Shown one piece after another: positions 10,778 to 20,459 of a stretch of 53,590 bases of DNA. Both the position numbers and the translations under genes were made by a program. The stretch is from Robertmurraya korlensis. GTDB lineage: Bacteria > Bacillota > Bacilli > Bacillales > Cytobacillaceae. The stretch lies in the NCBI RefSeq assembly GCF_023715225.1, contig NZ_JAMBNS010000021.1:1-53590 (forward strand), given 5' to 3'. The notes beneath the pieces are model-generated. The model was not told where the DNA came from. It was given only the letters and a program-made list of their open reading frames with translations, and did no database searches. Positions within the stretch are counted from its first letter, which is position 1. Each line of letters starts with the position of its first letter.

Positions 10778-11554
10778 TTACTTTATCGTTTCCAAATTTC
10801 TTTTATAAATTATCTGAAGGCCCTTTAATGTTAAAAATGGATCAACAATATCAATAACGTTAGATTCTTGTGCAATCAGGTTTGATAATCCCCCTGTAGC
10901 AATAACGGTAGGCTTTTCTTTACTTTGGTCCTTCATGCGTTTGACAATTCCTTCAACCTGGCCTACATAGCCATAAAGAATCCCCGCTTGCATGGCGGCA
11001 ACCGTATTTTTTCCTACAACCCCTTCTGGACGAGCAATTTCTATCCTCGGCAGTTTAGCAGCCCTTGTATATAGAGCTTCTGTTGAAATATTAATACCAG
11101 GAGCAATGGCTCCTCCCATGTATTGCTTATGTTCATCTATGTAACAATAAGTAGTTGCCGTACCAAAATCAACGATGATCAACGGACTTCCATACTCATG
11201 GATAGCAGCTACCGCATTAACAATTCGATCTGCACCGACTTCCCTTGGGTTTTCATACTTTATATTTAACCCGGTCTTGATTCCTGGCCCCACGACTAAA
11301 GGCTTTATATGGAAATATTTTTGACACATACGTTCTAATGAGAACATGATGGGCGGTACAACGGAAGAGATAATAATTCCGTCTATATCGGAAAAAGAAA
11401 GATTGGCATGATTAAACAGATTCTTAATAATCATTCCAAATTCATCTTCTGTTTTTGAACGATTTGTTTCTATTCTCCAATGATGTTTTAATTCCTCTCG
11501 ATCATATACACCTAACACAATATTGGTATTACCCACGTCAAATACAAATATCAA
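10778..11554 (-). CDS. coaX: Type III pantothenate kinase
   Basis: Phosphorylates pantothenate in the first committed step of coenzyme A synthesis. The ASKHA fold is shown by the phosphate loop DVGNTN near residues 6-11, [11 protein letters not shown], and the block DFGTATTYC. The TTG at 11554 is chosen because [11 protein letters not shown] then matches B. subtilis and gives the same length (258). GGTGAG lies four bases upstream. A GTG at 11566 has no ribosome site. It follows the ftsH terminator. Confidence 0.94.
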   Translation of the reverse strand: MIFVFDVGNTNIVLGVYDREELKHHWRIETNRSKTEDEFGMIIKNLFNHANLSFSDIDGIIISSVVPPIMFSLERMCQKYFHIKPLVVGPGIKTGLNIKYENPREVGADRIVNAVAAIHEYGSPLIIVDFGTATTYCYIDEHKQYMGGAIAPGINISTEALYTRAAKLPRIEIARPEGVVGKNTVAAMQAGILYGYVGQVEGIVKRMKDQSKEKPTVIATGGLSNLIAQESNVIDIVDPFLTLKGLQIIYKRNLETIK

Positions 11555-11634
11555 ACGTCTCACCACTTTATTAAAATTTCTTAACCTTTAGTTTCATTCT
11601 GCCAACATCATACCATAACTATCCAACGCAAGCA

Positions 11635-11670
11635 TAGAAAAGAGGCACTCAGGAAAAGAGTACCTCTTAA
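11635..11670 (-). terminator. Terminator downstream of ftsH
   Basis: The arms AGAGGCACTC and GAGTACCTCT form a 10-base stem with one mismatch. On the minus strand the stem ends in CTCTTTTC. It starts six bases after the ftsH stop. Confidence 0.8.
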
Positions 11671-11676
11671 GATTTA

Positions 11677-13656
11677 TTAGTCTTTTTTACTTCTTAAATC
11701 AGGTAATGTACTTTCATTCGAAGATGATTCCTCCGAAGATGATTCCTCATCCTTTTTACCACCGATGTTCACTTTCACATCGTCTACCACTGATGTTGTA
11801 GACTTGGTACTTGCACCTTCCTCACTAGATGTACGATCAGGAAGTGTTCCTTTTTCAACTAGGTGCTTAATTTGCTCAGCATCTAGAGTTTCTACTTCAA
11901 GAAGTGTATTGGCTATCAAATCAAGTTTATCTCGATTTTCAGTGAGAAGCTTTTTCGCTTTCGCGTAACACTCTTTAATGATCGTTTGGATCTCCACATC
12001 GATTTCATAGGCAATCTTATCTGAATAGTTTTGTTCATTGTGAAGATCTCTACCTAAGAACACTTGACCACCAGAAGATTGACCAAATTGTAAAGGACCT
12101 AATTTATCACTCATCCCGAATTCTGTAACCATTCGACGAGCAATACCTGTCGCACGTTGGAAGTCATTATGAGCTCCTGTACTTACTTCACCAAAGACGA
12201 TTTCCTCAGCAACACGACCACCTAATAGTCCAACAATTTTATCAAGAAGCTCAGGTTTTGTCATGAAGTAACGATCTTCTTTTGGAAGCATTACCGCATA
12301 GCCACCTGCCTGCCCACGAGGGACTATCGTTACTTTATGAACCATTTCTGCTTCATCTAACACCACGCCAATAACCGTATGTCCAGCTTCATGGAAAGCA
12401 ACAATATTACGTTCTTTTTTAGATATCACACGACTCTTCTTAGCAGGTCCGGCAATTACACGATCCGTTGCTTCATCGATATCTGTCATATCCACCTTTT
12501 TCTTATTTTGACGAGCAGCCACTAATGCCGCCTCGTTCAATAAGTTTTCAAGGTCTGCACCAGAAAAGCCTGGTGTACGAGCTGCAATAGCTTTTAAGTT
12601 TACTGATTCATCAAGCGGCTTGTTTCGTGCATGTACTTTTAATACCGCTTCACGGCCTTTAACATCTGGACGATCAACTGTAATTTGACGGTCAAAACGT
12701 CCCGGACGAAGCAACGCAGGGTCTAAAATATCCGGACGGTTTGTTGCAGCAACAATAATGATTCCTTCATTGGCACCGAATCCATCCATTTCTACTAGCA
12801 ATTGGTTCAGCGTTTGTTCACGCTCGTCGTGACCACCACCAAGGCCGGCACCACGCTGACGTCCAACTGCATCGATTTCGTCAATAAAGATGATACAAGG
12901 AGCATTTTTCTTTGCATTTTCAAATAGGTCACGAACACGTGATGCCCCTACCCCAACAAACATCTCAACAAAGTCAGATCCACTGATCGAGAAGAACGGT
13001 ACTCCAGCTTCACCAGCTACCGCACGAGCTAATAGTGTTTTACCTGTACCAGGAGGTCCTACTAAAAGTACCCCTTTTGGAATACGTGCACCTAGCTCTG
13101 CGAATTTACGAGGATCCTTTAAAAATTCAACCACTTCAACGAGCTCTTGCTTTTCTTCATCAGCACCAGCTACATCTTTAAAACGAACCTTCTTTTTATC
13201 ATCATTGTAAAGCTTCGCCTTGCTCTTTCCAAAATTCATGACACGGCTTCCACCGCCTTGTGCCTGATTTAAAAGGAAGAAGAACAAAATAAAGATAATG
13301 ACAAACGGAATAATAGAAGTAAAGAAAGTTACCCAACCACTTGTTTCCTTCGCTGGAAGCACATCCACAGTAGGGTCTGCCTGCTCAATCTTTTGTAATA
13401 GACTTTCACTGTTCCATACGTAAGTAATAAATGATTTTCCTTCTTCAGCACCTTCAAGTGTCCCACGAACTTCATAAACTCCTCTTTCTGGCTGAACAGA
13501 GATGGACTCCACCTGTTTAGCTTCAAGATGGTCTACGAATTTACTATAAGATATATTTTCGGTTGGTTCATTATTACCATTAAAAAAGCTAACCACACCA
13601 ATAATCACTAGAAAAATTAATAAATAAAAGATGGTATTACGAAAAATCCGATTCAT
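11677..13656 (-). CDS. ftsH: ATP-dependent zinc metalloprotease FtsH
   Basis: Membrane-bound AAA protease that degrades membrane and regulatory proteins; needed for efficient Spo0A activation in B. subtilis. Two transmembrane segments (about 7-25 and 110-130) flank an extracytoplasmic loop. The AAA domain has Walker A GPPGTGKT (200-207), Walker [10 protein letters not shown] (about 254-262) and second-region-of-homology arginines in LRPGRFDRQ. The zinc site HEAGH is at 422-426. The tail is rich in serine and glutamate, like other Bacillus FtsH. The ATG has GGAGGAGGT upstream. Length 659. It is bounded downstream by a terminator. Confidence 0.98.
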   Translation of the reverse strand: MNRIFRNTIFYLLIFLVIIGVVSFFNGNNEPTENISYSKFVDHLEAKQVESISVQPERGVYEVRGTLEGAEEGKSFITYVWNSESLLQKIEQADPTVDVLPAKETSGWVTFFTSIIPFVIIFILFFFLLNQAQGGGSRVMNFGKSKAKLYNDDKKKVRFKDVAGADEEKQELVEVVEFLKDPRKFAELGARIPKGVLLVGPPGTGKTLLARAVAGEAGVPFFSISGSDFVEMFVGVGASRVRDLFENAKKNAPCIIFIDEIDAVGRQRGAGLGGGHDEREQTLNQLLVEMDGFGANEGIIIVAATNRPDILDPALLRPGRFDRQITVDRPDVKGREAVLKVHARNKPLDESVNLKAIAARTPGFSGADLENLLNEAALVAARQNKKKVDMTDIDEATDRVIAGPAKKSRVISKKERNIVAFHEAGHTVIGVVLDEAEMVHKVTIVPRGQAGGYAVMLPKEDRYFMTKPELLDKIVGLLGGRVAEEIVFGEVSTGAHNDFQRATGIARRMVTEFGMSDKLGPLQFGQSSGGQVFLGRDLHNEQNYSDKIAYEIDVEIQTIIKECYAKAKKLLTENRDKLDLIANTLLEVETLDAEQIKHLVEKGTLPDRTSSEEGASTKSTTSVVDDVKVNIGGKKDEESSSEESSSNESTLPDLRSKKD

Positions 13657-13772
13657 CCCTTACCTCCTCCCACGGGTAAACAAACTATAGTAAATAGTAA
13701 CATAGAAAATTGTTCCAGTATATGAATATGCCTATGTAATATGCATACTATACTAATTCTTTTGTCGTACGC

Positions 13773-14324
13773 TTACTCGTTATTTGTCGTATACACTTCC
13801 GGCTTTAAAACCCCAATATAAGGTAAATTACGGTATTTCTCCGCATAATCGAGACCATAACCTACAACAAACTCATCAGGAACGATGAATCCAACATAAT
13901 CTGCCGCAATATCAGCCTTACGACCAGTTGGTTTATCTAATAACGTGACAATACTGATTGACTTTGCTTTGCGGTAACGGAAAAGCTCAACAAGATAGCT
14001 AAGTGTTAACCCACTATCAATGATGTCTTCGATTATTAATATATCTCTACCCTCTACTGAAGTATCTAAATCCTTCAAAATTTTCACTTCACCAGAAGAG
14101 ACCGTTGAATTCCCGTAACTTGACACATCCATAAAATCCATTTCAAGGTATGTATCCATTCGTTTTAAAAGATCTGCCATAAAAGGCATCGCACCTTTAA
14201 GTACGCCAATAGCTAACGGAAACTTATCACTATAATCTTGTGATAGTTTTGCGCCTAACTCCTTGATTTTCTCCTGAATTTCTTCTTCAGAAAATAAAAC
14301 TTTTTCAATGTCATTTTTCATCAT
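13773..14324 (-). CDS. hpt: Hypoxanthine-guanine phosphoribosyltransferase
   Basis: Salvages hypoxanthine and guanine to IMP and GMP with PRPP (hprT in B. subtilis). The PRPP loop is [12 protein letters not shown] and the purine-side segment is [17 protein letters not shown]. The sequence is close to B. subtilis HprT along its full length (183 residues here, 180 there). It begins with two ATG codons, as in B. subtilis. It follows tilS by 24 bases and precedes ftsH, the conserved tilS-hpt-ftsH order. Confidence 0.97.
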   Translation of the reverse strand: MMKNDIEKVLFSEEEIQEKIKELGAKLSQDYSDKFPLAIGVLKGAMPFMADLLKRMDTYLEMDFMDVSSYGNSTVSSGEVKILKDLDTSVEGRDILIIEDIIDSGLTLSYLVELFRYRKAKSISIVTLLDKPTGRKADIAADYVGFIVPDEFVVGYGLDYAEKYRNLPYIGVLKPEVYTTNNE

Positions 14325-14348
14325 GATTTGCTTGTGCCCCCTAGAAGA

Positions 14349-15743
14349 TCATTGCTTGTTATATTGTAAAAGTATGTATTTCTTTTCATCAGCTTGAACG
14401 AAAGAAGAGATATCAGATTTCTTTATTCCGGGAATCCAAATGATATGATCACTTGAGTCTGTAACTATAGGCCACCTATTTCTCTCAATAATGGGTAGCT
14501 TCAGATCAATAAAGATATCTTTTATCTTTTTTGTTCCTTTCATCCCTTTCACTCTCATTCGGTCTCCCTCTCTCCTTGTTCTAACCTTCAGCGGAAGATG
14601 GCTGTAGGTTAAAGGAAGTAGAAGTTGATTAATGTTAGTATATTCTATTTCTTTATCAACATATTCCCATGTAATGAAATCCCCTGTTGGTAATAATGTT
14701 TTTCCAACCGTTAATTCAATTTCAAAGATTACATCCTTTGGTAGGGTATGTTGAAATTGAAGTTGCAACTCTCCATACGAACGAGTTACCTTTAATTTTT
14801 CAGGTAAATCAATCACACCAGAGGGCTGAGGGTTATTGATAAGAGAAAAGATCTGTTCGATATGAACAGCAGAAAGGGAAGCTGGTTGATGCTTATAAAG
14901 ATAGTTTAATATTAGTTTAATCACTCTTCTTTGTAAAGGCATTGGCATTGAGCACAAGGTTTGAATGTCAATAACAATTTTTTCTTCACTTTGAAATTTC
15001 ATAACCTTTGTTAATTGCTGGTTTGCCATATCCTCCAAAAAGCGTTCTGTTTCTTCCAATTCCTCACTAAATCTTTGAAAATGTTCATGTACCCTAGGAT
15101 TTTCAGCCTTCAAAAATGGAAGGATAGTGTGGCGAAATCGATTTCTACTATATTTGTCACTGTCATTACTAGGGTCTCTTCTTGGATCTAGCATATGTCT
15201 TTGGCAGTATTCTTCTATTTCTTGTTTAGAGACGCAAAGAAAAGGTCTTAGAAGTGTCCCTCTATCAAAGGGTCTCGAAAAAGGGATACCGACTCTAGCT
15301 TTTCCTGAACTTCCTCTTGTTAACCTCATTATAACAGTTTCCATTTGGTCATCCCCGTGATGTCCGAGCATCAAATAGCGAAGGTTTTCCCTTCTCATCG
15401 TTTCTTGAAAAAAAGAGTATCTGCATTCTCTAGCAGCTACCTGGGAGCTTAACCCTGTTTCTTCCATGTACAATGGTACATTTATAGAACGAACAGTTAT
15501 AGGAATGTTCCTTTCTTCACAAAAGGACTGAACAAACCTTGCTTCACGCTCGGACTCACCTCCTCTAAACATATGATCAACATGTGCAACAAAAAGTCTG
15601 AATTGGTAACGCTCCTGACGTCTCCAGAGGAAATGTAGAAGTGCGAGGGAATCGGGACCTCCCGAAGCACCAACTAAAATGCTAGCGCCCATTAAGTTTA
15701 TTTGTTTTCGAGTTAGAAAAGCTTCTACTTTTTGTTCAAGCAT
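14349..15743 (-). CDS. tilS: tRNA(Ile)-lysidine synthetase
   Basis: Modifies C34 of the CAU tRNA-Ile to lysidine so that it reads AUA codons; essential in B. subtilis. The N-type ATP pyrophosphatase P-loop SGGPDS is at residues 27-32, followed by HVDHMFRG and LGHHGDDQMETV. TilS-type substrate-binding and C-terminal domains follow; RREGDRMRVKGMKGTKKIKD is the C-terminal signature. Length 464 is normal. The ATG is preceded by AAGGA about ten bases upstream. Confidence 0.95.
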   Translation of the reverse strand: MLEQKVEAFLTRKQINLMGASILVGASGGPDSLALLHFLWRRQERYQFRLFVAHVDHMFRGGESEREARFVQSFCEERNIPITVRSINVPLYMEETGLSSQVAARECRYSFFQETMRRENLRYLMLGHHGDDQMETVIMRLTRGSSGKARVGIPFSRPFDRGTLLRPFLCVSKQEIEEYCQRHMLDPRRDPSNDSDKYSRNRFRHTILPFLKAENPRVHEHFQRFSEELEETERFLEDMANQQLTKVMKFQSEEKIVIDIQTLCSMPMPLQRRVIKLILNYLYKHQPASLSAVHIEQIFSLINNPQPSGVIDLPEKLKVTRSYGELQLQFQHTLPKDVIFEIELTVGKTLLPTGDFITWEYVDKEIEYTNINQLLLPLTYSHLPLKVRTRREGDRMRVKGMKGTKKIKDIFIDLKLPIIERNRWPIVTDSSDHIIWIPGIKKSDISSFVQADEKKYILLQYNKQ

Positions 15744-15833
15744 GAGAGATTCTTCCTTACTTCATCGTCTTATCTTTAGCTTACCATGTTCTATACATTC
15801 CTTCAAAAACTAAGGAGGTGATTTATGATTTTT

Positions 15834-16853
15834 TTATAACTGTCCATATATATAAAGGAAATAAAGAAAGGACAGTGTCGTTACAATGAGTGTTGTTTCT
15901 AGCGCATGCCTTTTCTTTTTCTTTTTTACAATGATTTGACGACTTTGACCTGTTTGATTTTGAACCTGACTTCTTTGCTGCTGCACAGCTGGTTTGGAGC
16001 GTTGCTTTTGGGGTTGTACCTTGGATGCCTTCGATGTATTGGGCTGTGCGGGAGCATAATTACCATCAATTAGTGCTTTTCTCATTTCCATTGCTGATTG
16101 GTATTTCCCTTTTAGCGCATGAATGATTACTTGCTCAAATTTCTGTAATTCAGACTTTTGTCTAATCATCATCTGTAGCTGATTAAGACCACCTGAAGTT
16201 TTCTCGAATCGCTTGGGATAAGCCGTATTGATCATAATCATCGCAACAGCAAACAAATCATAAGCTGGATCTGCTTTTCTTGATCCTAGTCCCCAATAGC
16301 CCCGATCATAAAACTCAGTGAATTCCTTAATTGCTCTACCTTGAATGGTTGTACCGCCAACATCAATACATCGTATTTTCGATGGTGGTCCTGTAACGAT
16401 TAAATTTTCTGGCTTTAAGTCACCAAAGGTCCACCCATTGATATGTAATAAATGGAGATCGGAGAGTAGCTGAAGCACGAGAACTTCAATCCATACTGAC
16501 CCCTTTTGTTGTATAAATGTTAAAAAATCTGGCCCTTTAATATATTCCATTGCATAAAAAGATACTTTTCCTGACGGCCTTATCCAATCATCCACATCAA
16601 CCAAAGAAGGCCCTAGGGTTGACCCTTGGACCTTCGCAAAGGATTTGAGGACATTGACCTCAGAAGTAATTGACATCCCATTATGACTCAACTTTAATGC
16701 TACATACTGATTTAAGTACTGAGCAAGATACACAATTCCATTTGCTCCGTACCCAAGCTCCTTAACAATTACATATCTATTCTTATGCCATTTCCCTTCA
16801 ACAATTGTTCCTGCTGTTATATTAGACAGATTCTTCAAAGTATTGTTCATCAT
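15834..16853 (-). CDS. yabT: Sporulation Ser/Thr protein kinase with C-terminal membrane anchor (YabT)
   Basis: Hanks-type kinase domain followed by a basic, Gln/Lys-rich linker (about 275-315, including VKKKKKRHAL) and one C-terminal transmembrane segment (TTLIVTTLSFLYFLYIYG). The glycine loop GYGANGIVYLAQ and the lysine in VALKLS are present. The catalytic loop reads FGDLKPEN and the Mg loop DVGG instead of DFG, both as in B. subtilis YabT. That kinase is forespore-expressed, DNA-activated through its basic region, and phosphorylates RecA. The ATG at 16853 is the second in-frame start; the track begins one GTG codon earlier. It overlaps yabS by 32 bases. Confidence 0.92.
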   Translation of the reverse strand: MMNNTLKNLSNITAGTIVEGKWHKNRYVIVKELGYGANGIVYLAQYLNQYVALKLSHNGMSITSEVNVLKSFAKVQGSTLGPSLVDVDDWIRPSGKVSFYAMEYIKGPDFLTFIQQKGSVWIEVLVLQLLSDLHLLHINGWTFGDLKPENLIVTGPPSKIRCIDVGGTTIQGRAIKEFTEFYDRGYWGLGSRKADPAYDLFAVAMIMINTAYPKRFEKTSGGLNQLQMMIRQKSELQKFEQVIIHALKGKYQSAMEMRKALIDGNYAPAQPNTSKASKVQPQKQRSKPAVQQQRSQVQNQTGQSRQIIVKKKKKRHALETTLIVTTLSFLYFLYIYGQL

Positions 16854-17559
16854 CACGAGAAATTAGGCTCCTTAACGAACGTTTTTTCTTAAAGGATGAC
16901 AGTGCTTCACGAAGTGCGGGACCAGTAGGTGTAATTCCACCTGTTGTAAGTTTTGAGAAAATACTAGTTAATGATTCTAACCTCGGTGTCCAATCCAGCA
17001 ATTTTTCGACATCATTCTTTTTCCCGGGAAATACAAAAACGGAAAAATGATTGTCACCTGACCTAGCATTAAGGCTTAACGATAGGTCTAGTATGGCCTC
17101 TTTAACAGTTGGAAGCTTATGTTTCATACTTGCACTTGTATCGACAAGAATCAACACTTCTAGCTCTACCTTTTCTCCAAGCTCATCAACAACCTCCATT
17201 ACTTCGCCCCGTTTATCAGGAGGTAAATCCTCTACTGTTTGTGAACCACCTAAAATTTGCTGTAGTTCCTTGTTTACCACTCCTTGAAGTGTTTGCGTCA
17301 TTGCCTTTCTTGTAACCATTTGTACGGTTTGAGAAAGTTGCTGTGCATAGACTACTTGGCTTACTCCTCCACCAGATAATGCGATATTCTCAATTTCTCT
17401 TAATCCTTGATCATCAATAACATCCTGTTCCATTACTCCTATAACATTCACAGTGATCCCTTGTTCTTTTGCAAGAGCTGAAACAGCAATTGGGTCCTCT
17501 CCTTGGTTTGAGCATCCATCAGTTATTAATAGAATTTGTTTTAATGTGCCAGTTTTCAT
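16822..17559 (-). CDS. yabS: VWA-domain protein YabS
   Basis: A single von Willebrand factor A-like domain protein. A metal-site DTSAS motif lies in LEVLILVDTSASMKHK, and an N-terminal ITDGCSNQGED block is strongly conserved in YabS. The ATG at 17559 is chosen because GGAGGGG lies six bases upstream and the product (245 residues, MKTGTLKQILLITDG) matches the family. It sits between spoIIE and yabT, as in B. subtilis. Biochemical function is unknown; the neighbourhood suggests sporulation. Confidence 0.9.
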   Translation of the reverse strand: MKTGTLKQILLITDGCSNQGEDPIAVSALAKEQGITVNVIGVMEQDVIDDQGLREIENIALSGGGVSQVVYAQQLSQTVQMVTRKAMTQTLQGVVNKELQQILGGSQTVEDLPPDKRGEVMEVVDELGEKVELEVLILVDTSASMKHKLPTVKEAILDLSLSLNARSGDNHFSVFVFPGKKNDVEKLLDWTPRLESLTSIFSKLTTGGITPTGPALREALSSFKKKRSLRSLISRDDEQYFEESV

Positions 17560-17649
17560 TCGATTCCCCTCCACGTCTAAATGTTGATAACATTTTCGAC
17601 TAGTTGGAGAGGAAATATACATATATTTTCTCTTTACTGTATAAAATAA

Positions 17650-20124
17650 CTAGTTTGCTTTTTGTTTATATTTATTTACCGGTATAGAGGACCATTTCGG
17701 AGTATTATGTTTAATCTTTGAAACAACCACTGTCATATCATCTTCAATATACCCTGAACGAGAGCGAATCACCTCTTCCATAATTAGATCCGCCACCTCT
17801 TGTGGATCATCTGTTACTAACTCTCCAATTTTCCGTTTCATCCAAAGATCGTAGTTTTCTACATGCTTAGGCCCTTCAAATACTCCATCACTCATCATGA
17901 TCAGGAGATCCCCTGCCTTTAACTGTTCGCTTACCACATCCACATCAAACTCCTGAATAATCCCCATTGGAAGATTACTCGCTTGAATTTTAATAACGGA
18001 ATTCCCCCTCTTAATAAAACTTGGTGTTGAACCAATTTTCAAGAATCGTACAGCAGCATTTTGTAGATCAATCATCGCTAAGTCTAAGGTCGAGAATATT
18101 TCATCCGTTGTGCGCAGTGATAAGACCGAATTAACTGACTTTATCGCCACCTTCTCTTCAATCCCTGATTGGAGGATTTTTTGTAGAAGCTGAAGAGTTT
18201 CCTGACTTTCAATATGGGCTCTTTCCCCATTTCCCATTCCATCGCTAATGGCAACAGCATGCTTACCACCACCAAGCTCAATCGTTGAATAACTATCACC
18301 TGATACAAAGCCCCCATCCTTTGCCGCATGAGCAACTCCTGTATCAATGGTAAATGCCTTCGCCGAACGGAACGTTACATGACAATAACCATTTGGATAG
18401 GAAGCGCACTCTTCTGCATTTACAACGATGTTTTCCCCTAATATGTCTGAAAGCATAGGAGCGATGATCTTTTCACATTCTCCATGGCCATTACAATAGG
18501 GAATGGTTATATCTATATCAACATTTCCTTGTTCAAGGCTGTAGATCTCCACATGTTCAATATGAACACCATACTCTCGTAAGGCTTCAAGTATAAGCTC
18601 TTCTTGCTTATAATGATTATCTCTTTCCCTTTGAATTTCCTTTGCAAAGTTCCCCATAACGGTTGAAACACCCAGGAGTTGATCAGCTACTAGTCTTCTA
18701 CTTTCCTGCACTTGCTTCTTTAGCTTTTGATTCGCTTGGTAAAAGGTTAGCTCCTGTTGAATCGCATCAACTACCTTTTTGGACTTTGTGCAATGTTTCT
18801 CCCAGTCTCGTGAAAGCTTCAATGGCACAACACCAGAGTTTTGATCCATTTCATTCATAATATCCTTCATATATTCATAAGTTGTATTAAAGTTTCTGGA
18901 CCAGCAATTCTCCTTTTTAAAGCAAGTTTGACAGGTCTTTTCTGTTACGTTTCCAAGGAAAAAGTCAAGTTCTCTATCTTTGTCTATTTCTCCACTTTCA
19001 TCTAATGATGAAAAACTGTCTGACAAAGCTTGAAAGACAGAAGAGAATTGTTCTACTCTTTGTGCAGTTACATCCCTCATTTTTCTCATATACTGCTGTT
19101 GCTCAGCAGAATACTCAGGTGTTCCAGGAATATGTTTGGCCAGCTTAGATGTTAGTGCTTGAGGTGTCAGTATAAATAATAGAATCGCAGCAGATGTTTC
19201 TAAGAGGGTTTTATAAAGTGAGCCACCACCCTCACCATACATACCAATTAATAAAGTGGCTATTAATAAACCAACAGCTACCCCTATTTTTTTCCCTTCT
19301 TTTAAGAGCCCTCCTAATAGCCCAGAAAAGGCTAGTAAACTCATATGATAGAAACTAGTAATGTTCGCAAGACTGAATATTAATCCCGTCACCACTCCGA
19401 CAGTAGAACCTACGGTCGCCCCTGCAACAAAGGAGAATACTAATACTAGATACCTTGACATAATATGTTCAATAGATAAATCATACAATGACCAACCAAT
19501 GGTTCCTGTCATAATAGATGCCAGCATAATAATTAGACAAACGATTTCTTCAGTTTTTAACGTTTGTCTTCTTTTACTTATTGAAAGAAGAGGGATACTT
19601 TGAAGGAAAATTAGGGTTAGTATAAAGCCAAGGCTAGCCTCAACCCCTGCCATCATTCCATCGTAAAGTGATACATTGCCTGTTGTTAGATAGCTTTTTC
19701 CAATCTCACCAATACCCAAAGTGAAGAATACATAAAAGGGGATTGCACGAACTTCTGTTTTTAGCCATTTTTTCGTTAGACGAAAGGCAAATAAAAAGAG
19801 AAAAGCTGTGCAAAAAGCAAATGCGGAATTCACAATTGAAAGGGTTGCTGCACCAGCTACTAATCCGATTAAAGCAAGAGGAGCTTTGTCCTTTTTCACG
19901 AAATAAACAGCCGCAAAAAAAGGAAGGGCAAAAGGCGTTAGTTTAGCCAATATAAGCGCTCGTCCAAGCAAAAATCCGATGAGTAGTAGAAGAATTCCTT
20001 TCTTTACGAAAAACGTCTCTACCTTTGCTTGTAGCTTGTCCAACATATTTCCAAACTCGATCTTATGTTTATTAAAATTGACATCACCGACAGGATCAAT
20101 AATATTCCTTTCTACCTTTTCCAT
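17650..20124 (-). CDS. spoIIE: Stage II sporulation protein E (SpoIIAA-P phosphatase)
   Basis: Membrane PP2C-family phosphatase that dephosphorylates the anti-anti-sigma factor SpoIIAA and so activates SigF in the forespore; it also acts at the polar septum with FtsZ. About ten hydrophobic helices occupy residues 40-320. A central region (about 320-580) contains a CQTCFKKENCW cysteine cluster. The C-terminal PP2C domain has AISDGMGNGERAH and LLIMMSDGVFEGP, with metal-binding aspartates. The ATG at 20124 gives 824 residues, with GGGGTG eight bases upstream. A Spo0A-type promoter lies directly upstream. Confidence 0.97.
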   Translation of the reverse strand: MEKVERNIIDPVGDVNFNKHKIEFGNMLDKLQAKVETFFVKKGILLLLIGFLLGRALILAKLTPFALPFFAAVYFVKKDKAPLALIGLVAGAATLSIVNSAFAFCTAFLFLFAFRLTKKWLKTEVRAIPFYVFFTLGIGEIGKSYLTTGNVSLYDGMMAGVEASLGFILTLIFLQSIPLLSISKRRQTLKTEEIVCLIIMLASIMTGTIGWSLYDLSIEHIMSRYLVLVFSFVAGATVGSTVGVVTGLIFSLANITSFYHMSLLAFSGLLGGLLKEGKKIGVAVGLLIATLLIGMYGEGGGSLYKTLLETSAAILLFILTPQALTSKLAKHIPGTPEYSAEQQQYMRKMRDVTAQRVEQFSSVFQALSDSFSSLDESGEIDKDRELDFFLGNVTEKTCQTCFKKENCWSRNFNTTYEYMKDIMNEMDQNSGVVPLKLSRDWEKHCTKSKKVVDAIQQELTFYQANQKLKKQVQESRRLVADQLLGVSTVMGNFAKEIQRERDNHYKQEELILEALREYGVHIEHVEIYSLEQGNVDIDITIPYCNGHGECEKIIAPMLSDILGENIVVNAEECASYPNGYCHVTFRSAKAFTIDTGVAHAAKDGGFVSGDSYSTIELGGGKHAVAISDGMGNGERAHIESQETLQLLQKILQSGIEEKVAIKSVNSVLSLRTTDEIFSTLDLAMIDLQNAAVRFLKIGSTPSFIKRGNSVIKIQASNLPMGIIQEFDVDVVSEQLKAGDLLIMMSDGVFEGPKHVENYDLWMKRKIGELVTDDPQEVADLIMEEVIRSRSGYIEDDMTVVVSKIKHNTPKWSSIPVNKYKQKAN

Positions 20125-20158
20125 AATTTTTACACCCCATTTTTGTTTCGTTGCAAGC

Positions 20159-20191
20159 ATTATAAAAAACATAAGTTCAAAATTTTGTCAA
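20159..20191 (-). promoter_or_regulatory. Spo0A-activated SigA promoter of spoIIE
   Basis: Minus-strand -35-like TTGACA (20191-20186) and -10 TATAAT (20164-20159) are 21 bases apart. This abnormal spacing is known for Spo0A-dependent spoIIE and spoIIG promoters in B. subtilis. The -35 sits in TTTTGACAAAA, containing TGACAAA, a near match to the Spo0A box TGNCGAA. A second partial box, CGTCGAA, lies at 20224-20218. The -10 ends about 35 bases before the ATG. Confidence 0.8.
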
Positions 20192-20314
20192 AATTACTCA
20201 ACATATTCCAATTTTCCTTCGACGTAATTCTTGGATTAATTCAAAACTTATTCAATAACGTGACAAGATTCTATATATTTCATCGCTTTCGGAACTATAT
20301 TCATAACTTCGGAA

Positions 20315-20348
20315 GCAAAAACCCCTTCCAAAAAGAAAGGGGTTTTTG
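20315..20348. terminator. Bidirectional hairpin between yabR and spoIIE
   Basis: AAAAACCCCTT and AAGGGGTTTTT form a perfect 11-bp stem with T runs on both strands. It lies after the yabR terminator, so on the minus strand it has no obvious gene to terminate. Confidence 0.75.
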
Positions 20349-20399
20349 TAGAAATTAAAGGAATAAAAATAGTTATTTTTATAGAAAAATATGAGTTCA

Positions 20400-20432
20400 T
20401 ACAAAAAGGCAAGCCGTTTTTCGGCTTGCCTT
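20400..20432 (-). terminator. Terminator downstream of yabR
   Basis: The 11-bp stem AAGGCAAGCCG / CGGCTTGCCTT has a five-base loop. On the minus strand it ends in TTTTTGT. It lies about 28 bases after the yabR stop. Confidence 0.9.
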
Positions 20433-20459
20433 CATATTTATTAATGTATAAGCAGCAAG

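Larger units (their letters stand above)
20125..20459. other. Intergenic region between yabR and spoIIE
   Basis: A 335-base gap without a gene. It holds the yabR terminator, a second isolated hairpin (20317-20347), and the spoIIE promoter with Spo0A boxes. I recall two tRNA genes at this position in B. subtilis. I see no tRNA-like T-loop (GGTTCGAATCC) on either strand here. Confidence 0.8.

Noticed and set aside
13657-13772. Possible ftsH promoter (TACTAT/TATAGT sequences)
   Set aside because: The -10-like hexamers are plausible but no -35 with acceptable spacing was clear, so no feature was listed.
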